Part shown: piece after piece, positions 17,405 through 26,330 of the stretch
How positions within the stretch are numbered: position 1 is the first letter of the stretch
How the letters are laid out: the number at the start of each line of letters is the position of its first letter
NCBI GenBank assembly: GCA_021788095.1
Contig: JAJYLB010000032.1
Coordinates: 1 to 44,759, forward strand
Source: Acidobacteriota bacterium
Lineage (GTDB): Bacteria > Acidobacteriota > Terriglobia > Acidiferrales > UBA7541
Length of the DNA: 44,759 nucleotides
Direction of reading: 5' to 3'
Program-made: the position numbers and the translations under genes
Notes under the pieces: generated by a model
What the model saw: only the letters and a program-made list of their open reading frames with translations
The model's database searches: none
What the model was told of the DNA's origin: nothing

Positions 17405-20400
17405 GTGGGTTTCTCAGGCGAAGCGAAAATCATGCTGACCCCGACATCCAACGTGGCGCTGGCCATGCTGGTTTTCGGGCTGCTGCTCGTCTCTCTGCTC
17501 GCCTACATGTTCCGCCAGAAGCGCCTGGGCTACTTGCGGTTATGGGCTTGGGCGTGGGCTCTGGTAGCGCTGCACTATGCCACCCCTGCCCTTAGCCCCT
17601 GGCTCCCGCTCGAAACTTGGGAGCATCCGCTCAACTCCTTCCTTCTGGCCCTGGCTGTGCTCCTGCTTCTGGCTTCGGCCCAGGCCTATTCGCAAAACCG
17701 TATTCGTGTTCCCTGGGTGATGGCGGCAGGCTTGGTCTTTGCGGGCTGGGCTGTGGCGAGCTGGCTGGGGCGAATCGTCGTTTCTCCCGACTTCGGGGCC
17801 GGTTTCCTGCTCATTCTCGTGGCGCGCGCGTTCTGGGAAGAGGGTCGGGTGCAGGAATCGAGCGCGGAATGCCTGTTGGCGAGTGCCCTCGCCATTTGGG
17901 GCGCCACGCTGGTCGCCGCCGTCGTCGACACCCGCCTCGGCTGGAGAGTGGGAGACGTTCGCTTGGTCGTCTTGCTCCCCCAGGTCGCGGTGGGACTCCT
18001 TCAATTCGTCTCGCTCTACGAAGAAGAAAAACGCCGCGTCGAGCGCAACATGCTCACCCTGGCGAATCTCAACTTGGCGGCTTCCGGCTTTACTGGCGAG
18101 GAGATGAAGCGGGCCCTCCAACAGGCGCTCGACCGCATTCTGCGCGTGATGCGCCTGCCGGCGGGAGTCCTGCTCGTCAACTACGACGAACGGCCCGAGC
18201 CCTCGACGGTGGTCAGCAGCGGATTCAGCGCGCAGTTTCTGGAACTGGCGGCCCAGGAACAAGTGGGCCGCGCGCTGGTGCACTTGGTGGCGCGGCTTGG
18301 CGGCGTGATGATCCTGCGGGGGATTCTGAGCGAGGAGGAATGGGAGCCGCTCCAAAGCGAGCCGGCCATCCGCCAGGTCCGCGAGCTTCTCGTGCCCGAG
18401 AAACTGCAAAACGCCGTGGGGGTCAGCCTCCAGGCTCGCGAACGCGTTTTCGGCATGCTCCTGCTGGCCACGCCGAAGCAGCGGCGGTTCAGCGCGCCTG
18501 AGCTGCGCCTGCTCCTCGCCCTTACCCACCAGGTGGCGATGGCCGTCGAGAACAGCTACCTGATCCAGCAAACGGCGCGGCGCACCGACGAATTGAACGC
18601 CTTGAACGAGGTCGGCCGCGCCCTCAGCTCCACGCTCGATCTCGACCACCTCTGCGACCGCATCTACTCCGAGATGCAGCGGCTCTTCGATGCGGATAAC
18701 TTCTTCATCGCACGCCTCGCCCCCGAGCGCGACCGGATCCTACTGGACCTGGAAGTCGTTGGCGGAGAGCGGCGCGCGGCCCGCTCCCGCCCGCTCCAGA
18801 ACGGTCCCGTCGAATGGATTCTCAAGTCCCGGAAGCCGCTCCTGCTTCGCGAGCGCCTGGCGGAGGAGTTGCACCGGCTGGGCCTCGATCCCATGCCCGG
18901 CGTCGGCAGTTTCTGCGGCGTGCCTGTCGTGCTCTACGACCGCGCGGTGGGCACGATGGGCATCTACAACCCGGAGGAGAAAGCTTACGACGATTCCCAC
19001 CTCGAGTTGATGATGTCGCTCGCCAATTCCGCCGGTATCGCCATGGAGAACGCCCGCCTCTTCGGTCAGGAACAGGAAAAGTCGCGCCACTTGACCCTGC
19101 TCAACAACGTCTCGCGCCACGCCATCGCCACGCTCAACGTCGAGCAGATGGTCGCTCGCATCGCCGAGGAGTTGGAACAGGGCCTGAGTTACGACCACAT
19201 CGGCATCGGCCTCGCCGATTACGACGCCAAGGAGATCGTCGTGCGCGCGGTGGCGGGCAGGCGCCGCGAAGCCTTGGGCCGGCGAGTGGGATTCGGCGAT
19301 GGCTTGATCGGCGACGTCGCGCGCACCGGCGAACTCTCCAGCGGCTCGGCGCCCGACGGCTCGCCCTTCCTGCTCGATGGCTCGGTTTCCGGCTTGGCGC
19401 TCCCCATTGTTTACGCCGACGAGTTGCTGGGCGTGCTCTACACCGAATCCAGCCAGGAACACGAATTCGCCCCCGAAGAGCATCTCCTTCTGCGTACCCT
19501 CGCCGACCTCATCTCCGGCGCCCTCCACAACGCCCGCACGCTCCAGAAAGCCCAGGAACAGGCCATCACCGACGGCCTGACCGGCGTGAAGACGCACCGC
19601 TTCTTGATGGAGGCCCTCTCCTCGGAGTGGCGTCGCGCCACCCGCATGGGCCGGCCGTTCCTGCTCCTCCTGCTCGACCTCGACCGCTTCAAGTTCATCA
19701 ACGACCATTACGGCCACCTGGAAGGCGACGTCGCCCTCCGCCGCGTCGGCCGCCTTCTCGAAGAGCACTGCCGCCGCTCCGACGTCGTCGCCCGCTACGG
19801 CGGCGACGAATTCGTGATCCTGATGGTGGAAACCGCCCTCGAACAAGGCCGCCAGCTCGCCAATAAGCTGCGCGGCATCCTCGCCGCCGATCCGCTCTTG
19901 CGCCAGCGCGGCCTCACCGCCAGTTTCGGCATCGCCGCATTCCCCGTTCATGGCGCCACGCCCGAAGAGCTGCTCGAGCGGGCCGACGCCGCCATGTATC
20001 TCTCCAAGCGCCGCGGTGGCAATGCGGTTTCCAGCGCGCAGCGCTTCGTGCTCGATGCCAGCGAAGCGGCCCGCCAGGCCCCGGACGAATTGCCACGCTT
20101 CGAGTTGCGTAACGACTTCGTCTCCGGTCCCGAAGCCTTCGAGACCGTGCTGAACTGGCTCGAGGAGGTGGCCACATCCCTTTCCAATCAGGGCCGCAGC
20201 TTGATTCCCGGCGAACTGCCTCCGGCGCTCCTCGAAGGCCTGACGGCCGTGGTCAAAGTCGTGGACCAAAAGAAATTCGCCACCCACGGCCACGCCCAGC
20301 GCGTTTCCGATTTCGCGTTCCGCGCGGCCGCGGCGCTCTCCCTGCCGCCCGAGGAAGCCGCGGAATTGCGCCTGGCCGGGCTCTTCCACGATATCGGCAA

Positions 20401-20812
20401 AATCGGTGTGCCCGAAAATATCCTCCGAAGGAGCGGCCCCCTCGACCAGGGCGAGCGAGATGCCGTTCGCGAACACACGGTCATGGGCTGGAAACTGTTG
20501 AGCGTGCTCCCCGGCATGAGCCGAATCCAACAAATGGTGCGCCACCATCACGAACGTTTCGATGGCTCCGGATATCCCGACCGGCTCGCCGGCCAGCGCA
20601 TTCCCCAAGGCGCTCGCCTGATCGCCATTGCCGAAGTTTACGACGCGCTCGTTTCCGGCATGCTCGAGCTGCCGCGATCGAGCGAGCAGGCGTGCGCCGA
20701 GCTCGAGCGGGTCGCCGGCCAGCAGCTCGATCCCAAGCTCGTTCAGGTCTGCCTCTCCGCCCTTCGCCGAACCGCCGTCGAATCCCCTTCCCCCGCCCCC
20801 CGCCGTCCCTGA
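17405..20812 (+). CDS. Membrane sensor with GAF, GGDEF and HD-GYP domains
   Basis: 1135 aa from a GTG at 17405 with GGGAGG about ten bases upstream; an ATG at 17432 is the alternative. About seven N-terminal transmembrane helices (about 15-210) precede three GAF-like regions (about 225-385, 400-560, 565-715). A GGDEF domain follows (about 715-880) with intact G799-GDEF and the RxxD inhibitory site six residues before it (RRSD). The C-terminal HD-GYP domain (about 940-1115) has H995-D996 in HDIGK and HHHERFDGSGYP from 1047. Both synthesis and hydrolysis of cyclic-di-GMP (or a related dinucleotide) are predicted in one protein. Output direction cannot be told from sequence. It is preceded by a good promoter with a palindromic -10. 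Confidence 0.92.
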   Translation: MGFSGEAKIMLTPTSNVALAMLVFGLLLVSLLAYMFRQKRLGYLRLWAWAWALVALHYATPALSPWLPLETWEHPLNSFLLALAVLLLLASAQAYSQNRIRVPWVMAAGLVFAGWAVASWLGRIVVSPDFGAGFLLILVARAFWEEGRVQESSAECLLASALAIWGATLVAAVVDTRLGWRVGDVRLVVLLPQVAVGLLQFVSLYEEEKRRVERNMLTLANLNLAASGFTGEEMKRALQQALDRILRVMRLPAGVLLVNYDERPEPSTVVSSGFSAQFLELAAQEQVGRALVHLVARLGGVMILRGILSEEEWEPLQSEPAIRQVRELLVPEKLQNAVGVSLQARERVFGMLLLATPKQRRFSAPELRLLLALTHQVAMAVENSYLIQQTARRTDELNALNEVGRALSSTLDLDHLCDRIYSEMQRLFDADNFFIARLAPERDRILLDLEVVGGERRAARSRPLQNGPVEWILKSRKPLLLRERLAEELHRLGLDPMPGVGSFCGVPVVLYDRAVGTMGIYNPEEKAYDDSHLELMMSLANSAGIAMENARLFGQEQEKSRHLTLLNNVSRHAIATLNVEQMVARIAEELEQGLSYDHIGIGLADYDAKEIVVRAVAGRRREALGRRVGFGDGLIGDVARTGELSSGSAPDGSPFLLDGSVSGLALPIVYADELLGVLYTESSQEHEFAPEEHLLLRTLADLISGALHNARTLQKAQEQAITDGLTGVKTHRFLMEALSSEWRRATRMGRPFLLLLLDLDRFKFINDHYGHLEGDVALRRVGRLLEEHCRRSDVVARYGGDEFVILMVETALEQGRQLANKLRGILAADPLLRQRGLTASFGIAAFPVHGATPEELLERADAAMYLSKRRGGNAVSSAQRFVLDASEAARQAPDELPRFELRNDFVSGPEAFETVLNWLEEVATSLSNQGRSLIPGELPPALLEGLTAVVKVVDQKKFATHGHAQRVSDFAFRAAAALSLPPEEAAELRLAGLFHDIGKIGVPENILRRSGPLDQGERDAVREHTVMGWKLLSVLPGMSRIQQMVRHHHERFDGSGYPDRLAGQRIPQGARLIAIAEVYDALVSGMLELPRSSEQACAELERVAGQQLDPKLVQVCLSALRRTAVESPSPAPRRP

Positions 20813-20824
20813 AGCAGTCCTGTT

Positions 20825-20849
20825 GTAGCGCCGGCTTCCAGCCGGCTCT
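20825..20849. repeat. Small palindromic repeat unit (GCCGGCT hairpin)
   Basis: GTAGCG is followed by GCCGGCT-TCC-AGCCGGC and CTCTT. This resembles short palindromic intergenic repeats common in acidobacterial genomes (recollection, not a search). It lies between the sensor gene and the OsmC gene. Only one copy is in the window. Confidence 0.45.
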
Positions 20850-20875
20850 TTTCCGGCAACTGTTTTCCGGCCGCG

Positions 20876-20903
20876 TTGTCGTCCCATCGCCTTTCGCTAC
20901 AAT
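20876..20903 (+). promoter_or_regulatory. Possible promoter of the OsmC-family gene
   Basis: TTGTCG (20876-20881) and TACAAT (20898-20903) are spaced 16 bp. The predicted start at about 20910 falls in or next to the ribosome-binding site, so the leader would be extremely short. Either this start is slightly displaced or the box is not used. Confidence 0.3.
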
Positions 20904-20919
20904 GGGCGGGAGGACCTCC

Positions 20920-21324
20920 ATGCAAACCGCCAATGTCCGCTGGACCGCCAATCGGCAGTTTCTCGCCACGACGCCTTCCGGGCACGCCCTCGCCTTCGAT
21001 TCCGACCGCCAAAGCAATTCCGGGCCGGGACCGATGGAGATACTTCTCGCCGCGTTGGGCGCGTGCACGGCAACCGATGTCGTCCTGATCCTCGAGAAGA
21101 AGCGCCAGAAACTTACCTCGCTCTCGGTCGACGTCTCCGGCGAGCGCGCGCCCTCCTCCCCCTCCGTTTGGACCAAGATCGAAGTCCTGTACCGGCTGAA
21201 AGGGGAACTGGACGAGAAGGCGGTGCGCGACGCCATCGAGCTGAGCCAAAAGAAATACTGCAGCGTGTCGATCATGCTCTCCAAAACCGCCGCCATCACC
21301 CACCGCTACGAAATCCTTCGCTAA
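20920..21324 (+). CDS. OsmC/Ohr-family peroxide-related protein
   Basis: 134 aa. The second in-frame ATG (20920) is chosen because GGGAGG lies six to seven bases upstream, between it and an earlier ATG at 20902. The OsmC fold is indicated by PGPMEILLAALGACTATDV with C49 and the second conserved cysteine C114 in KKYCSVS. In OsmC/Ohr proteins this pair reduces organic hydroperoxides. The alternating beta region (SVDVSGER, TKIEVLYRLKG) is typical of the YhfA-like subgroup. It is cytoplasmic and stands alone between the sensor gene and a toxin-antitoxin pair. Confidence 0.88.
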   Translation: MQTANVRWTANRQFLATTPSGHALAFDSDRQSNSGPGPMEILLAALGACTATDVVLILEKKRQKLTSLSVDVSGERAPSSPSVWTKIEVLYRLKGELDEKAVRDAIELSQKKYCSVSIMLSKTAAITHRYEILR

Positions 21325-21715
21325 CCCCGCCTCCGCCCTTTCCTAACCGCATGCTGTAAGAGGCGCACGGCACAGCGCGGCAAGCCACAAATGTCCGCCG
21401 TGCAGCCCATTCCATGTCATCCCGAACCCGGACCCGGCGCTCCTTGCCGGGACCCGGGTGAGGGATCTGCTTTTCTTCGCGCCCCGCGACCAAGCCGGGC
21501 GACCGTAACACCCACTCCAGGACGTCCGCCTTTCGCGTCTCGAACGCCCTCCTCGCGCCACGCCATGAGGTGCGAACGTAGGGCCGCGGTCCTTAGCGCG
21601 GCAGATTTTCTGGAACTTTCTCGGGTCGAAGGCGCTTCTCGGACCCACCAGCAGGACGCTGCAAAAGCCGAGTAGCTCACCCTCGGGAGGCTTCCGAATG
21701 AGGTAATCTTGGCGT
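21325..21715. other. Intergenic region with a GC-rich inverted repeat, 391 bp
   Basis: No convincing gene. At 21427-21458 there is an inverted repeat (CCCGGACCCGGC and GCCGGGACCCGGG, one-base bulge) followed by GTGAGGGATCTGCTTTTC. The wording resembles intergenic repeats seen in Acidobacteriota, from memory. It may also carry the promoter of the DUF433 gene, but none is clear. Confidence 0.4.
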
Positions 21716-21931
21716 ATGGCAGCGACCGCAGACATCATCGTGAGGGACCCCGAAATCCTGCACGGGACACCTGTGTTCCGTGGCACTCGCGTTCCCGTGA
21801 AGGCGCTCTTCGACACGCTGGAGGCGGGCGAGACCCTGGAGGGGTTTTTCGAGGGTTTTCCCACCGTCTCGCGCGAAATGGCCGTTGCCGCGCTCGAACA
21901 GGCCCAGGACCTTCTCGCATCGAAGTCGTGA
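21716..21931 (+). CDS. DUF433-family antitoxin
   Basis: 71 aa, full length for DUF433. The core is DPEILHGTPVFRGTRVPVKALFDTLEAGETLEGFFEGFPTVS, with the family's G-T-P-V-F-x-G-T-R-V-P signature, followed by a helix (MAVAALEQAQDLL). DUF433 proteins are winged-helix-like DNA-binding antitoxins paired with PIN-like toxins. The stop codon is immediately followed by the ATG of the DUF5615 gene, the standard arrangement. The ribosome-binding site is weak. Antitoxin function is inferred from the pairing. Confidence 0.85.
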   Translation: MAATADIIVRDPEILHGTPVFRGTRVPVKALFDTLEAGETLEGFFEGFPTVSREMAVAALEQAQDLLASKS

Positions 21932-22264
21932 ATGCGGATTTTGTTCGATGAGTCTGTGAACCAACGGCTGCGCGGTTACTCTCCCGACCATGATGTCCAA
22001 TCGGCGCAGCAGGCAGGTATGGCCGGCCTGAACAATGGCGATCTTCTGATTGCTGCGGAATCCGCCGGTTTCCAAATCTTGCTGACCGTTGACCGCGGTT
22101 TCGAATACGAGCAGAATCTCGCCGGACGAAGCATCGCGGTGGTTATTTTTCGCACGAAGTCCCTCGCGCTTGAAGAGTTGCTACCGCTTGTCCCCGCGTG
22201 TCTCGCCCGGGTCAAATCCATCCAACCTGGCGAGGTTGCAACGATCGTCCGAGGGGCAGCCTAG
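21932..22264 (+). CDS. DUF5615 PIN-like toxin
   Basis: 110 aa. It begins MRILFDESVNQRL, with the first acidic residue of the PIN-like core, and continues with HDVQSAQQAGMAGLNNGDLLIAAESAGFQILLTVDRGFEYEQNL. This is the usual D ... D(L) ... TxDxxF pattern of DUF5615 (Mut7-C/PIN-like) nucleases. Its start directly follows the DUF433 stop (TGA-ATG), so the two are co-translated. Probable RNase toxin of a VapBC45-like module; target RNA unknown. All expected acidic residues appear present. Confidence 0.85.
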   Translation: MRILFDESVNQRLRGYSPDHDVQSAQQAGMAGLNNGDLLIAAESAGFQILLTVDRGFEYEQNLAGRSIAVVIFRTKSLALEELLPLVPACLARVKSIQPGEVATIVRGAA

Positions 22265-22356
22265 AGGCAACAGTTCGGCGTGCCTGATTCCCGCCCAGGT
22301 CTCAGTCCGTTGACTGCCCCGAGTCCGCCGCCCTTCGACTGCACTCAGGGCCGTGA

Positions 22357-22372
22357 TCCCGCAACTGCGGGA
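22357..22372. repeat. Short perfect inverted repeat upstream of fabH
   Basis: TCCCGCA-AC-TGCGGGA, seven-base arms with a two-base spacer. It lies in the 269-bp gap between the DUF5615 gene and fabH, about 115 bases upstream of the fabH -35. It could be an operator half-site pair or part of a dispersed palindromic repeat; the sequence just before it (CCCTTCGACTGCACTCAGGG) also looks repeat-like. Confidence 0.35.
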
Positions 22373-22470
22373 CGAACGGCGGCGGCTCGAAGGGACGCCT
22401 CCTGCAATGCGTCCTCTGCATCCCGAATGGAGTTACGAGACGAACCCCGCGAGCCGCGCTCACGCTGCGC

Positions 22471-22500
22471 TTGTCACTCCGGCGCGCGAGTGGGTAGAAT
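22471..22500 (+). promoter_or_regulatory. Sigma-70-type promoter of fabH
   Basis: TTGTCA (22471-22476) and TAGAAT (22495-22500) are spaced 18 bp, each five of six to consensus. Expected start is about 22507, a 27-base leader containing GGAG before the GTG start. Confidence 0.55.
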
Positions 22501-22533
22501 GCGCTTTCTTTCGCACCCGAACGGAGCCCACTA

Positions 22534-23529
22534 GTGACCAGACGAATTGCGGCGAAAATTACGGGCGTTGCTGGCTACGTCCCGCCGCGCGTGCTCACCA
22601 ACGCCGACCTCGAAAGGATGGTCGAGACGAGCGACGAGTGGATTCGTACGCGCACCGGCATCCAGGAAAGACACATCGTCGATCCGGGCGTAGCCTCCTC
22701 GCAATTGGGCGTGGCGGCGGCGCGGCAGCTTTTGGAACAGCGGGGGATTTCGGCGGAGGAGATCGACCTGATCGTCGTGGCGACGGTCACCCCCGACATG
22801 ATGTTTCCCGCGACCGCCTGCTTGATCCAGGACCAACTCGGAGCGAAGCAGGCTTGGGGCTTCGATCTTTCCGGCGCCTGTTCGGGATTTCTCTACGCGG
22901 TGACGGTGGCCGCGCAGTTCGTCGGCGCGGGCACGCACCGTAAGGCGCTCGTCATCGGCAGCGACGTGATGACCTCCATCATCGACTTCACCGACCGCGC
23001 CACCTGCGTGCTGTTCGGCGACGGCGCCGGCGCCGTGCTGCTCGAGCCGGCGGCTTCCCCTCGCGAGGGCATCCTCGATTTCCACCACGACATCGACGGC
23101 TCGGGCGGTTGCAACCTGTTCATGCCGGGTGGAGGCTCGCTCCATCCGCCTTCCCATGAAACCATCGACAAAAAAATGCACTACGTCCATCAGGACGGCC
23201 CGCAAGTCTTCAAGTACGCGATTCGCCGCATGTGCGAGGTGGCCAACCTGCTGCTCGAGCGCAACGGCTTCACCATCGCCGATCTCAGCCTGCTTGTTCC
23301 CCACCAGGCCAACCTGCGGATCATTCGCGCCATGCAGGAGCGCATGGCTCTGCCCGATGCGAAGCTGATGGTCAATATCGATCGCTACGGCAATACGACC
23401 GGGGGCACCATTCCGCTCGGCTTGCGCGACGCCATCCAGCAAGGCCGTTTGCACGCCGGCGATCTGGTTCTCCTCCTGGCGGTCGGCGCCGGCTTCACCA
23501 CCGCCGGCATCCTCCTCCGCTGGGCCTAG
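22534..23529 (+). CDS. fabH: Beta-ketoacyl-ACP synthase III
   Basis: 331 aa from a GTG at 22534, with GGAG nine bases upstream. It condenses acetyl-CoA (or another acyl-CoA) with malonyl-ACP to start fatty-acid synthesis in the cytoplasm. The Cys-His-Asn triad is complete: C116 in [11 protein letters not shown]257 in VPHQANLRI and N287 in YGNTTGGT. The N-terminal [16 protein letters not shown] and C-terminal [14 protein letters not shown] stretches are standard. A short insertion rich in Gly and His (about 184-210, [18 protein letters not shown]) is within the usual variation. It appears monocistronic with its own promoter. Confidence 0.95.
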   Translation: MTRRIAAKITGVAGYVPPRVLTNADLERMVETSDEWIRTRTGIQERHIVDPGVASSQLGVAAARQLLEQRGISAEEIDLIVVATVTPDMMFPATACLIQDQLGAKQAWGFDLSGACSGFLYAVTVAAQFVGAGTHRKALVIGSDVMTSIIDFTDRATCVLFGDGAGAVLLEPAASPREGILDFHHDIDGSGGCNLFMPGGGSLHPPSHETIDKKMHYVHQDGPQVFKYAIRRMCEVANLLLERNGFTIADLSLLVPHQANLRIIRAMQERMALPDAKLMVNIDRYGNTTGGTIPLGLRDAIQQGRLHAGDLVLLLAVGAGFTTAGILLRWA

Positions 23530-23636
23530 TCCGCTGCTGCAAAAGCCCGATAGCACAGGCTCCCGAACCATCGGGACCTGCCTATCGCTTACGGCCGTTG
23601 GCCCGCGAAAGTTCATGAAAGCCGAGGTGATCGTGG

Positions 23637-23718
23637 AATCCCGCGTGTCGTTCGGGTGTCCCACCCTTCCGGCGTTTTTGGCCGGAAGGGTGGGCCGGCG
23701 GGGCGGCTTTCGACCCTG
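23637..23718. repeat. 82-bp hairpin repeat, copy 1
   Basis: It pairs with 43581-43662 at 72 of 82 positions by manual alignment. The centre is a perfect 14-bp stem, CCCACCCTTCCGGC (23660-23673) with GCCGGAAGGGTGGG (23681-23694), around a 7-base loop. The loop and flanks vary while the stem is identical in both copies. It lies in the 343-bp gap between fabH and the epimerase gene, which holds no gene. Confidence 0.75.
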
Positions 23719-23797
23719 TGCTCGTCGCTCTCCGGAAACGTTAGCCCAAGCTGTCGTTCGCGGATGTCCCCAGTAGCTGCCTCCGAGAAATCCGGGC

Positions 23798-23803
23798 TAG
23801 AAT
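23798..23803 (+). promoter_or_regulatory. Possible -10 box of the UDP-glucuronate decarboxylase gene
   Basis: TAGAAT lies 69 bases upstream of the ATG at 23873, in the same GCTAGAATGG-type context seen before other genes here. No good -35 is visible. Confidence 0.3.
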
Positions 23804-23872
23804 GGAAAAGTAAGCGATTCGGGCTGGCAGCTTTGTTCCATTCCGAGAAGGGCAGGGGTTCAGGCGGAGCCT

Positions 23873-24817
23873 ATGCGTGCCGTAGTCACGGGCGGAGCGG
23901 GGTTCGTGGGTTCGCATCTCTCGGACCGGCTTCTCGAAGCCGGCTGGGAAGTGCTCTGCCTCGATAACCTCGCCACGGGCAGCGAAGCGAACGTCGCCCA
24001 CCTGCGCCGCGATTCGCGGTTTGAGATGACCCGGTGCGACGTCACCAGGCCCTTCTCCGTTGCGGGAGCGGTCGGCGCCGTGCTTCATCTCGCCAGTCCC
24101 GCGAGCCCGGTCGATTACCTGCGCTTGCCGATCGAGACGCTCGAAGTCGGCTCGCTAGGCACGCGCAACACGCTCGAGCTGGCGCGGGAGAAAGGGGCGA
24201 AGTACTTGCTGGCCTCGACTTCGGAATGCTACGGCGATCCCGAAGTTTCTCCGCAATCGGAAACCTACTGGGGCCACGTGAATCCCATCGGTCCGCGCAG
24301 CGTTTACGATGAGGCGAAGCGCTTTTCCGAAGCGCTCACCATGGCCTATCACCGCGCGCGCGGAGTCGATACGCGTATCGCGCGTATCTTCAATACCTAC
24401 GGCCCCCGCATGCGGCTGGGTGACGGGCGCGTGCTCCCCAATTTCGTTCACCAGGCCCTCACCGGCCAGCCGCTCTCGGTCTACGGCGACGGCCGGCAAA
24501 CGCGCAGCTTCTGCTACGTTTCCGATCTCGTCGAAGGCCTCTACCGCCTGCTCGGCTCGTCCCATCACGAGCCGGTGAACCTGGGCAATCCGCGCGAAAT
24601 GACGATCCTCGAATTCGCCGACAAGGTGATCGAATGCACCGGCTCGAAGGCGGGCATGCGCTTCCTCCCCTTGCCGGTGGACGACCCCAGACGCCGCCGC
24701 CCCGATATCGCCAAGGCAAAGCAGTTGCTCGGGTGGGAACCGCGGGTTACGCTCGAGGAGGGACTGCCGAAAACAGTCGATTTCTTCCGGGGTCTGGCCC
24801 AGGCGGCGAGGGGCTGA
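23873..24817 (+). CDS. UDP-glucuronate decarboxylase (UDP-xylose synthase)
   Basis: 314 aa extended SDR enzyme. The NAD-binding motif is GGAGFVGSH. The UXS-type signatures are [41 protein letters not shown] (catalytic Y-x3-K) and [13 protein letters not shown]. The family converts UDP-glucuronate to UDP-xylose, with CO2 release and internal NAD recycling. GGAG lies four to five bases before the ATG. The convergent neighbour is UDP-glucose 6-dehydrogenase, which makes its substrate, so UDP-xylose supply for the polysaccharide region is the likely role. A related 4-keto-producing activity cannot be excluded. Confidence 0.9.
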   Translation: MRAVVTGGAGFVGSHLSDRLLEAGWEVLCLDNLATGSEANVAHLRRDSRFEMTRCDVTRPFSVAGAVGAVLHLASPASPVDYLRLPIETLEVGSLGTRNTLELAREKGAKYLLASTSECYGDPEVSPQSETYWGHVNPIGPRSVYDEAKRFSEALTMAYHRARGVDTRIARIFNTYGPRMRLGDGRVLPNFVHQALTGQPLSVYGDGRQTRSFCYVSDLVEGLYRLLGSSHHEPVNLGNPREMTILEFADKVIECTGSKAGMRFLPLPVDDPRRRRPDIAKAKQLLGWEPRVTLEEGLPKTVDFFRGLAQAARG

Positions 24818-24852
24818 AACGCCGGCAGGAATCGCCTCGCCTCTTGGAGCTT

Positions 24853-26229
24853 CTAAGCGGAAGCGCAGAACGAATCACCCTCCGGCCGCCCCACCGATTC
24901 GTATTCGAAGCCGAGGGCGCGCGCCATCTTGGGATCGAGCAGATTCCGCCCGTCGAGGAGCAGCGGCCGGCTCATCCCGTCCCGTATCTTCTCCCAATCC
25001 AGCCGCGCAAATTCGGGCCACTCGGTGGCGATCACGAGCGCGTCGGCGCCGCAAGCCGTGGCGTAGGGATCGGCTTCATAGCAGGCCCCGGGCAACGCCG
25101 CGCGCGCCTTCTCCATCGCTTTGGGATCGTAGGCGTGGACGCGCCCCCCCTCGGCGAGCAGGCGCTCGGCCAGCTTGAGTGCCGGAGAGAAGCGGATGTC
25201 GTCGGTGTTGGGTTTGAACGCCAAGCCCAGCAGGGCGATTCGCTTGTCGTCGATTACCCAAAGCGCTCGCCGGATCTTCTCGACGAACGAGTCGATGCGC
25301 CGGTTGTTCAACGCTTCGGCTTCCTTCAAAAGCCGGAAATCCATGCCGACGCGATCCGCCAGCCGGATGAACGCCTGGATGTCCTTGGGAAAGCAGAAAC
25401 CGCCGAAACCCAAGCCGGCGCCAAGGAAATGCGGGCCGATGCGCGGGTCCAGGCCCATCGCCCGGGTGACTTCCTCGACGTTGGCCCCCAGCCGCTCGCA
25501 AAGATCGGCCAAGGCGTTGGCGTAGGAGATCTTGAGAGCCAAAAAGGAGTTCGACGCGTGCTTGATCAGCTCGGAGCTGGCGATGGTGGTGACGACGAAG
25601 GCTGGCGCGCTCCCCGTGGGGCACCCCTGGGGATGCACGGGGCAGCGAAACCGGCCTTCGAGGATGGGCTGATAGATTTCCCGCAACTGCTTTTCCGCCT
25701 GGCCGTCTTCGACGCCCACCACGATCCGGTCGGGATGCAGGAAATCCTCGACGGCGCTGCCCTCCCGCAGAAATTCGGGATTCGAAGCGACGCGGAACGC
25801 CGCCGCCGTGCTGCGGCCATAGACGGCAAGCGCCCGCTTCAGTTCCTGCCCCGTGCGGACGGGCACGGTGCTCTTTTCCACGACCAGTTTGGAGCTGCGC
25901 GACTCGGTGGCAATCAACCGGGCCACGCGATCGATGGCGCTCAGATCGGCGTCGCCGTTCTCGAGCGGCGGCGTTCCCACGCAGATGAAGATCGCGTCGA
26001 CGTCCCGCACGGCCTCGGCGGCCTCTTTGGCCAGGCTAAGCCGGCCCTCCTTGCGATTCCGTAAGAAAAGCTCCTCGAGGTTCGGCTCGTAAAGGGGCAG
26101 ACGCCCTTCCCGGAGCATCCGTGCCTTTTCCTCGTCGGCGTCGAAACAGGTGACCGAATGGCCCACCTCCGCCAGGCAACTGCCCGTCACCAGTCCTACA
26201 TATCCGCTGCCAATCACCGAGATTCGCAC
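24853..26229 (-). CDS. ugd: UDP-glucose 6-dehydrogenase
   Basis: 458 aa from a GTG at 26229 with GGGGAGGA about six bases upstream. N-terminal NAD-binding domain (VIGSGYVGLVTG), substrate domain with VEKSTVPVRTG and NPEFLREGSAVEDF, and the catalytic cysteine C279 in GLGFGGFCFPKD. The C-terminal UDP-binding domain contains GLAFKPNTDDIRFSPA. It oxidises UDP-glucose to UDP-glucuronate with two NAD. An extra Pro/Gly/Cys-containing loop (about 195-210, RCPVHPQGCPTGSAP) is unusual for the family. It ends the minus-strand polysaccharide gene series, about 100 bp after the flavoprotein gene. Confidence 0.95.
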   Translation of the reverse strand: MRISVIGSGYVGLVTGSCLAEVGHSVTCFDADEEKARMLREGRLPLYEPNLEELFLRNRKEGRLSLAKEAAEAVRDVDAIFICVGTPPLENGDADLSAIDRVARLIATESRSSKLVVEKSTVPVRTGQELKRALAVYGRSTAAAFRVASNPEFLREGSAVEDFLHPDRIVVGVEDGQAEKQLREIYQPILEGRFRCPVHPQGCPTGSAPAFVVTTIASSELIKHASNSFLALKISYANALADLCERLGANVEEVTRAMGLDPRIGPHFLGAGLGFGGFCFPKDIQAFIRLADRVGMDFRLLKEAEALNNRRIDSFVEKIRRALWVIDDKRIALLGLAFKPNTDDIRFSPALKLAERLLAEGGRVHAYDPKAMEKARAALPGACYEADPYATACGADALVIATEWPEFARLDWEKIRDGMSRPLLLDGRNLLDPKMARALGFEYESVGRPEGDSFCASA

Positions 26230-26330
26230 GCGAATCCTCCCCGTCCCCCCCCGACTCTGTTATCTCGTCTTATTCTGGCTCAAGTCGGCCGGAATAGGAA
26301 AGTGCCCCGCGCGAAGGCCGCGCCTCGGCC

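Noticed and set aside
18740..20887. Long minus-strand open frame (715 codons) opposite the GGDEF/HD-GYP gene
   Set aside because: Antisense of intact catalytic motifs; low-complexity Gly/Glu/Arg/Ala content only.
23656..23967. Open frame of 103 codons across the gap upstream of the epimerase gene
   Set aside because: It is mostly the 82-bp hairpin repeat and overlaps the real epimerase start in another frame.
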